A stretch of 64,000 nt of DNA, from NCBI RefSeq assembly GCF_000009265.1, contig NC_008380.1:1493501-1557500 (forward strand), given 5' to 3'. Source of the DNA: Rhizobium johnstonii 3841 (lineage in GTDB: Bacteria > Pseudomonadota > Alphaproteobacteria > Rhizobiales > Rhizobiaceae). The translations under genes and the position numbers were made by a program. Positions 47,780 to 55,609 of the stretch are shown in pieces. The notes below the pieces were generated by a model. The model was not told the DNA's origin, did no database searches, and worked only from the letters and a program-made list of their open reading frames with translations. Positions within the stretch are counted from its first letter, which is position 1; each line of letters starts with the position of its first letter.

Positions 47780-48742
47780 ATGAAGAGTTCGATCGTTGAA
47801 AGCCGGCAATCCTGGTTTATGCGCAATCGCATGACCGTTCTGACGGTCGTCATCGTCGCAGCCTATGGCCTCTTCATCCAATGGTTCTGGGGTTGGCCTG
47901 TTATCATCAGGCAGTGGGCCGATGTCGGCGCGGGTCCGGTGATCGGTGCGCTGGTGCTGCTGACGAGCACCTATTTCCTGCGCACCTGGCGTATCTATGA
48001 TTATTTTCCGAAGGAAACGGCTGGGCGGTTCGCGGTCCTCTTCCGCGTCACGCAGATCCACAATCTGCTGAACATCATGCTGCCCTTCCGCGCCGGCGAG
48101 ACCAGCTTTCCGCTGCTGATGCGCACCGAATTCGGCATTCCGCTGACGCGCGGAACCTCGGCGCTGTTCGTCATGCGGCTGCTCGACCTGCACGCGCTTC
48201 TGGCCGCCGCCGGCATCGGCTTTGCGATCGCTTCAGCCGATGCCGCTATTGCCTGGTCGCTCTGGACTGTCTTCCTGCTGCTGCCGGTCGCGGCCTTCGC
48301 CGCCCGCAAGCCGCTGCTGCGCCTGGCCGCCAGACTGCTGCCGAACAAGGCGCAGAAATTCGTCGCCGAGATCGAAAACGGCTTGCCGCTTGATGCCATC
48401 GCCTTTGCGCGCGCCTGGGCGATGACCATCGTCAACTGGGTGGTGAAGGTGATGGTGCTCGCATGGGCGCTCGGCCTGATGGGCGTGCTGCCGATGGCGG
48501 CAAGCTTCGGCGGCGCGCTCGGCGGCGAACTCTCCTCCGTGCTGCCGATGCATGCGCCAGGCGGCGTCGGCACTTATCCGGCCGGCATCACTGCCGGCGC
48601 CATCGCTTTGGGCGCCTCGAGCGAGCGGTTGGCCCTGGCCGCGCTGGCGCAGGCAAGCGTCAATGCCCACTTGCTGATCATCGTCTCGGCGCTCACCGGC
48701 ACGGCGATCTCACTACCGCTCGGACGTCGCGGCAAGCTCTGA
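47780..48742 (+). CDS. Flippase-like integral membrane protein (LPG synthase TM domain/UPF0104 type)
   Basis: The 320-residue protein has eight or so hydrophobic helices and motifs of the AglD/MprF-TM family (NIMLPFRAGE with R and E in a membrane segment, GVGTYPAG near the C-terminus). Family members are proposed to flip or handle lipid-linked substrates. It is divergent from rgtA, 175 bases away, so a role in moving the galacturonosyl-lipid across the membrane is a hypothesis. The 3' end overlaps the convergent sigma gene by 30 bases. Confidence 0.75.
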   Translation: MKSSIVESRQSWFMRNRMTVLTVVIVAAYGLFIQWFWGWPVIIRQWADVGAGPVIGALVLLTSTYFLRTWRIYDYFPKETAGRFAVLFRVTQIHNLLNIMLPFRAGETSFPLLMRTEFGIPLTRGTSALFVMRLLDLHALLAAAGIGFAIASADAAIAWSLWTVFLLLPVAAFAARKPLLRLAARLLPNKAQKFVAEIENGLPLDAIAFARAWAMTIVNWVVKVMVLAWALGLMGVLPMAASFGGALGGELSSVLPMHAPGGVGTYPAGITAGAIALGASSERLALAALAQASVNAHLLIIVSALTGTAISLPLGRRGKL

Positions 48743-49951
48743 AATCCGTCTTCTCAGAAACGCCTGCTCCGGCTCCTGCCGGCAGAGCGACAGCGCTGTT
48801 TGATAGGCGGCGATCGCCTCTTGCCTCCGACCGAGACGGCGCAGGAAATCGGCGCGCGCCGAATGGGCGAGGTGATAGGCCTGCAGCTCCCCGCGTCCCA
48901 GAATGGCATCGACCAGTTCCAGCCCCTTCGCCGGCCCTTCCGCCATGGCAATCGCCACGGCGCGGTTGAGCTCGACGATCGGGGAGGGCTGTGCTGCCAG
49001 AAGCAAATCGTAATAAAAGGCGATCCGCCGCCAGTCGGTCTCTTCGGCAGCGGGCGCCTTGGCATGTTCGGCGGCGATCGCCGCCTGCAGCGTATAGATG
49101 CCGATCTCTCCGGCTTCCATCGCCGCAGCGAGCAGCGTCAGGCCTTCCGCAATCTTCGCATGATCCCAGAGCGAGCGGTCCTGATCGGCAAGCAGCACCA
49201 GCGATCCGTCTCCGACTCGGCGGGCGGTGCGGCGGGAATCCTGCAGCAGCATCAAGGCCAGCAGGCCGGAGACGTCGGGATGCGGCAGCAGCGCCAGAAG
49301 CAGTCGCGCCAGACGGATCGCTTCTGCGGTCAGGTCGGCGCGGACCACCTCCTCGCCCGAAGAGGCCGAATAGCCCTCGTTGAAGACGAGGTAGATGACG
49401 TGCAGCACCCGGTCTAGCCGCGGCGGCAGCGCCTCGCGGCCCGGCACCTCGTAGGGGATATTCGCCGCCCGGATCCTGCCTTTGGCGCGCACGATCCGCT
49501 GCGCTACCGTCGGCGCCGGAATGAGGAAGGCATGGGCGATCTCTTCGGTGGTCAGCCCGCAGATTTCCCTGAGCGCCATCGCCATCTGCGCATCGGCCGG
49601 GATGAGCGGATGGCAGCAGGTGAAGATCAGCCGCAGCATGTCGTCCTCGATCGGTTCCATGTCGCCGATCTCCGTTGCATCGGGCGTGTAGAGGCTGTCC
49701 TCGATGTGATGCTGCGAAGCATCGAAACGCACCCGCCGCCGGATCGTATCGATCGCCTTGAAGCGCCCCGTCGAAACGAGCCAGGCGAAGGGATTGCCGG
49801 GAATGCCGTCTGTCGGCCATGTCCGGGCGGCGGCGGCAAAGGCGTCGTGAACCGCCTCCTCCGCCCGGTCGAAATCGCCGAGCAGACGGATCAGCGTCGC
49901 CAGCACCCGGCGCGACTGCGTTCGGTAGATTTCTTCGATGACGCTTTCCAA
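48713..49951 (-). CDS. ECF RNA polymerase sigma factor, ECF42 type with TPR-like extension
   Basis: The 412-residue protein has sigma-2 (about 8-75: LLGDFDRAEEAVHDAFAAA) and sigma-4 (about 110-165: LTTEEIAHAFLIPAPTVAQR) domains, then a 240-residue helical extension with TPR-like repeats. This is the layout of ECF42 sigma factors, whose genes accompany YCII/DGPF proteins. The start is TTG at 49951 with GAGGTG five bases upstream. It lies 9 bases after the last of three such genes. Confidence 0.92.
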   Translation of the reverse strand: MESVIEEIYRTQSRRVLATLIRLLGDFDRAEEAVHDAFAAAARTWPTDGIPGNPFAWLVSTGRFKAIDTIRRRVRFDASQHHIEDSLYTPDATEIGDMEPIEDDMLRLIFTCCHPLIPADAQMAMALREICGLTTEEIAHAFLIPAPTVAQRIVRAKGRIRAANIPYEVPGREALPPRLDRVLHVIYLVFNEGYSASSGEEVVRADLTAEAIRLARLLLALLPHPDVSGLLALMLLQDSRRTARRVGDGSLVLLADQDRSLWDHAKIAEGLTLLAAAMEAGEIGIYTLQAAIAAEHAKAPAAEETDWRRIAFYYDLLLAAQPSPIVELNRAVAIAMAEGPAKGLELVDAILGRGELQAYHLAHSARADFLRRLGRRQEAIAAYQTALSLCRQEPEQAFLRRRISELAATSER

Positions 49952-49960
49952 TCGGTCACC

Positions 49961-50320
49961 TCAATCCGGCAGGGTCAGTATCCGCACGGGCCGGAGTTCG
50001 ACCGCGCCGAAACGCGCCGACGGGATCCGCCCGGCAATCTCCCTGGCTTTCATCACATCCGGCGCCTCGATGACGTAGAAGCCGGCCAGGTGCTCCTTCG
50101 TCTCGACATAGGGGCCGTCCGTGGCGGAGAGCGTGTTGTTGCGAACGCGCAGCACGGTCGCCTTGTCAGGCATCTCCAAGGCATCGGAGTGGATCATGAT
50201 GCCTTCGCGGCACAGCTCCTCATCAAAAGCGAAATGCGCTTTGATAAGTTCGTCGGTTTCATCAGGCGTCAGCGTTCCGTCGGTGTCGGTGCTGCTATAA
50301 ATCAGGCAGATGTAGCGCAT
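49961..50320 (-). CDS. YCII-related (DGPF) protein 1
   Basis: The 119-residue protein begins MRYICLIYSS and has the family signature ATDGPYVETKEHLAGFYVIE. It is third in an operon of three related genes leading into the ECF42 sigma gene. Biochemical role not established. Confidence 0.88.
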   Translation of the reverse strand: MRYICLIYSSTDTDGTLTPDETDELIKAHFAFDEELCREGIMIHSDALEMPDKATVLRVRNNTLSATDGPYVETKEHLAGFYVIEAPDVMKAREIAGRIPSARFGAVELRPVRILTLPD

Positions 50321-50322
50321 GG

Positions 50323-50682
50323 CTATTTCCCATCCTGGATAGCGTAAGTCGGGCGCACTTCGATCGAGCAATATTTGAGGATCGGAAAACTCGACACGAT
50401 CGTCTTCGCCTCGTCGATATTCTCGGCTTCGATCAGCACAAAACCGCCGAGATGCTCTTTGATTTCGGCAAATGGGCCATCGGTCGCAGAGACGTCGCCA
50501 TTGCGCAGGCGGACCGTGATCGCTGTTGACGGGTCATGCAAGGCAAGCGCCACCAGCAGATGACCGCTCTCGCGCCAGCGATTGTCGCTGATGATGCACT
50601 CCTGTGTCAGCGCATCCCATTCGGTCTGGGGGACCAGCTTGCTTTTTTCCGTGTCGAACCAGATCTGGCATAGAAATTTCAT
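50323..50682 (-). CDS. YCII-related (DGPF) protein 2
   Basis: The 119-residue paralogue begins MKFLCQIWFD and has SATDGPFAEIKEHLGGFVLIEA. It ends 2 bases before the next gene's ATG. Start chosen by the family N-terminus and the upstream AGGAGAGACC. Confidence 0.88.
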   Translation of the reverse strand: MKFLCQIWFDTEKSKLVPQTEWDALTQECIISDNRWRESGHLLVALALHDPSTAITVRLRNGDVSATDGPFAEIKEHLGGFVLIEAENIDEAKTIVSSFPILKYCSIEVRPTYAIQDGK

Positions 50683-50692
50683 TGGTCTCTCC

Positions 50693-51049
50693 TCACTTAG
50701 CTCCGAATTCGTGGATTGGCCGCACTTCGATCGCGCCGAGCCTGGCCAGCGGGATGCCCGCGGCAATGCGGATCGCTTCGTTGAGATCCTTGGCCTCGAT
50801 CAGGATAAAGCCGCCGAGCGACTCCTTCGTCTCGGCGAAGGGACCGTCCGTCACCGATGTATCGCCATTGCGCACCCGTACGGTCACCGCCGATTTTGGC
50901 GGCTGCAACGCCTGGGCGACGATCATATGCCCGCGGTCGACGAGGTCCTTGTCATAGTTCAAGGAATTGGTGTCGAGTTCGGCCTTCTCTTCTTTCGTCA
51001 TGGCGTCGAGTATCCCGCCATCGAACCAGACCTGGCAGAGATATTTCAT
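50693..51049 (-). CDS. YCII-related (DGPF) protein 3
   Basis: The 118-residue paralogue begins MKYLCQVWFDGG and has SVTDGPFAETKESLGGFILIEA. It is the first gene of the operon, so the promoter should lie between 51050 and 51200, shared with a divergent small gene. Confidence 0.88.
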   Translation of the reverse strand: MKYLCQVWFDGGILDAMTKEEKAELDTNSLNYDKDLVDRGHMIVAQALQPPKSAVTVRVRNGDTSVTDGPFAETKESLGGFILIEAKDLNEAIRIAAGIPLARLGAIEVRPIHEFGAK

Positions 51050-51201
51050 TGCGGGCAGCCTCCTTGCTCTGTTCCTATAATTATGGACGAACGATCTGCA
51101 CGCATTTCGACAGCGGCGAAATTTTTTTGTGCGAACGAAGTGTCGAAATCGCAAGGCAGCACTCGACAAGGCTTCATCGAAACCTGTCGAGGAGAACTGA
51201 A

Positions 51202-51417
51202 ATGAGCATTCTTGAAATCGCCCTGGCAAGCCAGATCTGGGCACGCCGCCGTGAAAAGCGTCAGCTGGTACTCGACGATGCCGATGCGCTGAAGGTTCTT
51301 CTGCGCATCGCATATGTCTTCGTGGCCTTCACCCTGCTGATCGCTGGGCTGAACCTTGCCGCCGGCAGGCCGCAGATGCTGGCCGAGGGGTCGGCGCCTG
51401 TCGTGACGGGCAGATGA
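51202..51417 (+). CDS. Small membrane protein (71 aa)
   Basis: The sequence MSILEIALASQIWARRREKR is followed by one hydrophobic helix (about residues 35-52). An excellent GAGGAG site lies eight bases before the ATG. It is divergent from the DGPF/ECF42 operon. Function unknown. Confidence 0.6.
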   Translation: MSILEIALASQIWARRREKRQLVLDDADALKVLLRIAYVFVAFTLLIAGLNLAAGRPQMLAEGSAPVVTGR

Positions 51418-51426
51418 GGAAACGGC

Positions 51427-52929
51427 CTATTGGAAGGCCGTTTCGAAGAAGCTGCGCAGCTTGCGTGAATGCAGCGCTTCCTTCGGCATGGCGGCAAGCT
51501 TCTGGACGGCGCGGATGCCGATCTGCAGATGCTGGTTGACCTGCGTGCGGTAGAAGGCCGTCGCCATGCCCGGCAGTTTCAATTCGCCGTGCAGCGGCTT
51601 GTCGGAGACGCAGAGCAGCGTGCCATAGGGCACGCGGAAGCGGAAGCCGTTGGCGGCGATCGTTGCCGATTCCATGTCGAGCGCGATCGCGCGCGCCTGG
51701 GAGAGCCGCTTCACCGGCCCGCGCTGGTCGCGCAGTTCCCAGTTGCGATTATCGATCGTGCCGACGGTTCCGGTGCGCATGATGCGCTTCAGCTCGAAGC
51801 CCTCATAGCCGGTGATTTCGGCAACGGCCGCTTCCAGCGCCACCTGCACTTCGGCCAGCGCCGGGATCGGCACCCAGATCGGCAGGTCGTCGTCGAGAAC
51901 ATGATCCTCGCGCATATAGGCATGGGCGAGAACATAATCGCCGAGCCGCTGACTGTTGCGAAGACCGGCGCAGTGGCCGAGCATCAGCCAGGCATGCGGG
52001 CGCAGCACGGCGACGTGGTCGGTGATCGTCTTGGCGTTGGAGGGGCCGACGCCGATATTGATCATGGTGATCCCGGCATGGCCCTTCTTCTTCAGATGAT
52101 AGGCCGGCATCTGCGGCAGGCGGGCGAGGGCAGCATCCGTTTCCGGCGCGTTCGAGCCGGGCAGGGTGACGACATTGCCGGGCTCGACGAAGGCGGTATA
52201 GCCGTCGCTGTCCTCCGCCATCAGCTTGCGCGCCCAGCTGCAGAATTCGTCGATATAGAACTGGTAGTTCGTAAACAGCACGAAATTCTGGAAATGCTCG
52301 GCATGCGTCGCCGTGTAATGCGACAAGCGGGCAAGGGAATAGTCGATGCGTTGCGCGGTGAACGGCGCAAGCGGCGAGGGCTCTCCCGGCGGCGGGATAT
52401 ATTCGCCATTGGCAATCTCGTCGTCGGTGGTGTTGAGGTCGGGCGTGTCGAAGATATCGCGCATCGGAATGTCGACGAATGCGGTCGTCGATGCTTCCAC
52501 ATGCGCACCCTCGCCGAAGGCGAAGTGCAAGGGGATCGGCGTCGTCGATTCCGAGACGATGACAGGAATATTGTGGCTCTTCATCAAGAGCGCCAGCTGC
52601 TCGTTAAGGTAATGCTTGAAGAGCTTCGGACGGGTGACAGTCGTCGTATAGATGCCGGGTGCCGTGACGTGACCATAGGAAAGCCGCGAATCGACATGGC
52701 CGAAACTTGTCGTCTCGATGCTGACCTGCGGATAGAAAGCGCGGTAGCGGGAGGAGATCGGAGCGCCCTGCGCAAGTTCGGCAAAGTTCTGGATGAGGAA
52801 CGCCGTGTTGCGCTCGTAAAGCGCTGTCAGCGTCTCGACCGCCTTGGCGGGATCATCGAAGCTCTGAGGCTGGAAAGGCGGTGGAGAGGATGTGTCGAGG
52901 GGCGACAAAAGGGAGATTCGTTTGTTCAT
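51427..52929 (-). CDS. amn: AMP nucleosidase
   Basis: Amn cleaves AMP to adenine and ribose 5-phosphate. The 500-residue length is typical. It has the N-terminal AMN domain and a C-terminal nucleoside-phosphorylase-like domain with MINIGVGPSNAKTITDHVAV, LMLGHCAGLRNSQRLGDYVL and the ALDMESATIAANGFRF purine/ribose motif. It stands alone. Confidence 0.95.
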   Translation of the reverse strand: MNKRISLLSPLDTSSPPPFQPQSFDDPAKAVETLTALYERNTAFLIQNFAELAQGAPISSRYRAFYPQVSIETTSFGHVDSRLSYGHVTAPGIYTTTVTRPKLFKHYLNEQLALLMKSHNIPVIVSESTTPIPLHFAFGEGAHVEASTTAFVDIPMRDIFDTPDLNTTDDEIANGEYIPPPGEPSPLAPFTAQRIDYSLARLSHYTATHAEHFQNFVLFTNYQFYIDEFCSWARKLMAEDSDGYTAFVEPGNVVTLPGSNAPETDAALARLPQMPAYHLKKKGHAGITMINIGVGPSNAKTITDHVAVLRPHAWLMLGHCAGLRNSQRLGDYVLAHAYMREDHVLDDDLPIWVPIPALAEVQVALEAAVAEITGYEGFELKRIMRTGTVGTIDNRNWELRDQRGPVKRLSQARAIALDMESATIAANGFRFRVPYGTLLCVSDKPLHGELKLPGMATAFYRTQVNQHLQIGIRAVQKLAAMPKEALHSRKLRSFFETAFQ

Positions 52930-53100
52930 GACGCATTATAGAGAGTTGTTCTTGACAAGCAAACGACGCGCGCCGGCGGATTCCGATTTTTTATCTTCTT
53001 GCGCGTCTGGTGCGAATACCTCTTGCCCAACGTGCGCAGCGGTTTTGAGACAACGACATGCATAAACCAAAGACTCAAAGCGCATCGCGATGCGCTTTAC

Positions 53101-53280
53101 TCACCGCACCGCAGGCGCGCAGAAGGTGCCGCTTCTCTCCAGGCAGGTGTAGTTCGCCCCGAAATGCGACTGCGCGCCGCCGCCGCCATTATGCACCACG
53201 ACTGCCGAAAACGTGACCGCGAAGATCGCCGCAAACAGTGTGATGATGCTAAGGCGTCTTGCCAGAATATAGTGGTTCAT
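53101..53280 (-). CDS. Small exported hypothetical protein (59 aa)
   Basis: It begins MNHYILARRLSIITLFAAIF, a good signal peptide or anchor, then a Gly-rich segment and two Cys (YTCLERSGTFCAP). The ribosome site is weak. Family unknown. Confidence 0.5.
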   Translation of the reverse strand: MNHYILARRLSIITLFAAIFAVTFSAVVVHNGGGGAQSHFGANYTCLERSGTFCAPAVR

Positions 53281-53486
53281 TGCCTTGCCCCCGATACGCA
53301 ACTCTATCGTGAGAAGAGTTTTGGCATGCGACGGCTGAACGAGTGCTGAGATGCCGGTTCATCCGCCGTTCAGCTTGCCAGACAGGCTCGGCCAGGTTGC
53401 GGAGAGGATCAGGAGGGGTTCGCCGGGGAGTTCGACGCCATTCGACTTCGCCGGGTGGCGTAGCGGAGGAGGCCGCAAGGGGCTTC

Positions 53487-53517
53487 GAAGCATGCCGCCG
53501 TGTCGTCGGCATGCTTC
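53487..53517 (-). terminator. Hairpin after the DUF2147 gene
   Basis: An 11-bp perfect stem (GAAGCATGCCG with CGGCATGCTTC) with a 9-base loop lies 35 bases after the stop at 53553. There is no U-tract. Confidence 0.5.
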
Positions 53518-53552
53518 TGCATTTGGGATCGTTGCGCAGGCGCCCTATGGCT

Positions 53553-53888
53553 TCAGAGCCGCGTCCAGGTCTGCGACTTGCAGAGGATCTTCATCACGCA
53601 GCCCTGCATCCTCAGCGAATTGCCGGAAACCTTGCCTGCGCCGCTATAGGTCTTCTCGGCCGCCGGGTCGGTGATCTCACCAGCATAGCTGCCGCCGGTT
53701 CCCGCAAGCGTGCCGATCTTTCGGCCGGCATATTTGCCGGTCTTCAGCGTCACGCAATAACTGCCGCCGCAGGATGCGATCACCGCCGTATCGCCGGCGG
53801 CCGTCTTCCAGTTGCCGACGATCGGCTCCTCGGCATGGGCGATACCCGCGACTGTTATGACGCCGGCGAGAACGAAGCTACGGATCAT
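53553..53888 (-). CDS. DUF2147-type secreted protein
   Basis: The 111-residue protein has a signal peptide (MIRSFVLAGVITVAGIAHAE, cleavage after AHA) and a small beta-rich domain with four Cys and the family pattern GNWKT...GKYAGRKIG. GGAGG lies five bases before the ATG. Periplasmic; function unknown. Confidence 0.8.
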   Translation of the reverse strand: MIRSFVLAGVITVAGIAHAEEPIVGNWKTAAGDTAVIASCGGSYCVTLKTGKYAGRKIGTLAGTGGSYAGEITDPAAEKTYSGAGKVSGNSLRMQGCVMKILCKSQTWTRL

Positions 53889-54225
53889 CTTTTCCTCCAT
53901 GATGTCCTTGATCGTCGCGAAAATAACTGACGCGAACGTAAAGGTAAATAAGGCGATCGCTGTTCTGCGGATCGGGTGAAACGGGAGAAAAAAGCCATGC
54001 GGCGAGCTTGTAAAGATATCGCCTGCTGATTTCATGATGAATGATCCGTTTATTTTCAAATCTGAATCTTTCGTAAAATTCGAGCGAAAATCCTTAATTC
54101 GCAAGGAATCTGATGTTTAACAAAAATCCAAATTTACCAAGCATTTGCACTTTGTTTGTCGCAAATTAATCATGCATTTTAGGCGTTTTTTGAAGGCCGC
54201 TTGGCATAGTGAAGCCATCAAACGA

Positions 54226-54281
54226 GCGGGGCAAACCCGCCGGACCGCAAGGGCCGCAAGCCGCTATAGACGGCAAGGCCC
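54226..54281 (+). ncRNA. Putative structured leader of the Sel1 gene
   Basis: Three adjacent hairpins can form: GCGGG-GCAAA-CCCGC (54226-54240), GGACC-GCAA-GGGCC (54242-54255) and GCCG-CTATAGA-CGGC (54260-54274). GGGCC at 54251-54255 can instead pair with GGCCC at 54277-54281, enclosing the third hairpin, so two folds exclude each other. GCAA occurs four times. The rest of the 441-base gap (53889-54329) has no ORF I support; a thrice-repeated AACAGG lies just before the ATG. Not matched to a known riboswitch. Confidence 0.4.
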
Positions 54282-54329
54282 AGAGGTAAAACAGGGTAAG
54301 TCATAAACAGGCTAACAGGGATAAAACCG

Positions 54330-54599
54330 ATGGCACGCTTTGAAATGCACAATGCTGAAACGGCCACCATGGGTGGCGACAACAACAGCGCCGATGTCTT
54401 CTGCGAAATGGGTCTGATGTATGCGACCGGCCGCGGCTGCAAAGTCGATCTCGTTGCTGCCCACAAATGGCTGAACATCGCCGCAATCAAGGGCAACGAT
54501 CGCGCTGCCGAGCTTCGCGCCGACGTGGCCGCCGCCATGGACAAGATGCAGCTCGCAGCAGCGCTGCGCGCCGCCCGCGAGTGGATGACGGTTCACTAG
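54330..54599 (+). CDS. Sel1-repeat small protein
   Basis: The 89-residue protein has one clear Sel1/TPR-like repeat (DVFCEMGLMYATGRGCKVDL, then VAAHKWLNIAAIKGND) and a helical tail. Such proteins usually mediate protein contacts. The TAG stop lies inside the CTAG target site of the following insertion sequence, so the reading frame is untouched. A long, structured leader precedes it. Confidence 0.8.
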   Translation: MARFEMHNAETATMGGDNNSADVFCEMGLMYATGRGCKVDLVAAHKWLNIAAIKGNDRAAELRADVAAAMDKMQLAAALRAAREWMTVH

Positions 54600-54653
54600 G
54601 GGCTGTTGAGGTTCAGGGTTTCTTCTGGGGCTTGTTTGTGATTCAAGCTGCAG

Positions 54654-55001
54654 ATGGAACGATTTGTGCTGACGGACGCCCAATGGGCGAAAATGGAACC
54701 ACATTGCCACGGCAAGCCGTCTGATCCCGGCCGAAGTGGCAGCAACAACCGGCGCTTCATCGAGGCAATTCTTTGGATTGTGCGTACAGGAAGCCCGTGG
54801 CGAGATCTTCCCACGGTTTTTGGAAACTGGAACACGATCTACAAACGGTATCGCGATTGGGTCAAAGCCGATGTTTTCACAAGGCTTTTTGAGGTCTGCT
54901 CAGATGAGCCTGACATGGAATATGCCATGGTTGACGCCACCATCGTCAAGGTCCACCGCCACGGACAGGGCTCAAAAGGGGGACTCAGAGCCAGGCTATA
55001 G
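54654..55001 (+). CDS. IS5-family transposase, OrfA
   Basis: The 115-residue product carries the N-terminal domain (LTDAQWAKMEPHC, WIVRTGSPWRDLP) and the first catalytic Asp (YAMVDATIVKVH). A slippery A4G5 run at 54974-54982 allows a -1 shift into OrfB, giving the family sequence GSKGGTQSQAIGRSKGGMTTK. Confidence 0.88.
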   Translation: MERFVLTDAQWAKMEPHCHGKPSDPGRSGSNNRRFIEAILWIVRTGSPWRDLPTVFGNWNTIYKRYRDWVKADVFTRLFEVCSDEPDMEYAMVDATIVKVHRHGQGSKGGLRARL

Positions 55002-55018
55002 GGCGTTCGAAGGGCGGC

Positions 55019-55405
55019 ATGACGACCAAGATCCTTGCGTTGACTGACGCACTTGGAAATCTCGTACGCTTTGTTCTTCTGCCCGGTCATCGCTTCGACA
55101 CGGTGGGCGTTGCTCCGCTCATCGATGGCATTGGTTTTGACGGGCTGATCGCTGACAAGGCCTTCGACAGCAACCAAATCGTCGCTGATTTAAACGAGCG
55201 TGGAGCTAAGGTCGTCATCTCCCAGCATCCACGACGAAAAGCACCTCTTCCACTCGACAGCGAAATCTACAAATGGCGGCACCTCATCGAGAATTTCTTC
55301 TGCAAACTCAAAGAGTTCAAACGCATTGCAATGCGAGCGGACAAAACCGACCAAAGTTTCAGCGCAATCATTCACCTCGCGGCAGCCGTTATAAACTCAA
55401 GATGA
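55019..55405 (+). CDS. IS5-family transposase, OrfB
   Basis: The 128-residue product has the second Asp (LIADKAFDSNQI) and the Glu motif (WRHLIENFFCKLKEFKRIAMR) of the DDE catalytic core. It is expressed as a fusion with OrfA after -1 frameshifting; in this frame the coding sequence extends upstream to the slippery site. Confidence 0.88.
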   Translation: MTTKILALTDALGNLVRFVLLPGHRFDTVGVAPLIDGIGFDGLIADKAFDSNQIVADLNERGAKVVISQHPRRKAPLPLDSEIYKWRHLIENFFCKLKEFKRIAMRADKTDQSFSAIIHLAAAVINSR

Positions 55406-55422
55406 TTCTCAACAGCCCCTAG

Positions 55423-55472
55423 AGCAATTCCAGGAAAAGTGCGAAGCGGTTTTCCGTCCGGAATCGCGTCTA
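55423..55472. repeat. RIME-like palindromic intergenic repeat
   Basis: GCAATTCCAGGAAAA and TTTTCCGTCCGGAATCGC form an imperfect palindrome immediately beside the IS target. From memory this sequence type is very common between rhizobial genes. The remaining bases up to 55609 show no gene. Confidence 0.55.
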
Positions 55473-55609
55473 ACACTGCCTCCGATCAGGAATTCGACAA
55501 AGCAGCAATAACAACCTCAAAAAGAGGGGCTGGCGGGGCGCTTTGGACGGGGCCGACGCCGGGAGAACGGAACCGCGACCGGATCCTCCACCGGCCGCGG
55601 TTCTTCGCT

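Larger units (their letters stand above)
54600..55418 (+). mobile_element. IS5-family insertion sequence (IS427-group type)
   Basis: The 819-bp element has terminal inverted repeats GGGCTGTTGAG (54600-54610) and CTCAACAGCCC (55408-55418) and is flanked by CTAG on both sides (54596-54599, 55419-55422). It carries two overlapping-frame transposase ORFs. The termini, frameshift site and DDE residues all look intact, so it may be active or recent. Confidence 0.88.

Noticed and set aside
45964-47799. 611-codon open frame on the plus strand
   Set aside because: Antisense to rgtA, with highly charged low-complexity translation typical of GC-rich shadow frames; the GT39 protein on the minus strand is clearly real.
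53302-53552. Plus-strand ORFs around 53343-53930
   Set aside because: Arg/Ser/Gly-rich translation, overlap with the DUF2147 gene and no ribosome site.
54226-54300. c-di-GMP-I (GEMM) riboswitch
   Set aside because: Only GGGCAAACC and a GCAA-GCC segment resemble the consensus; the GNRA-receptor stem and P3 do not fit.
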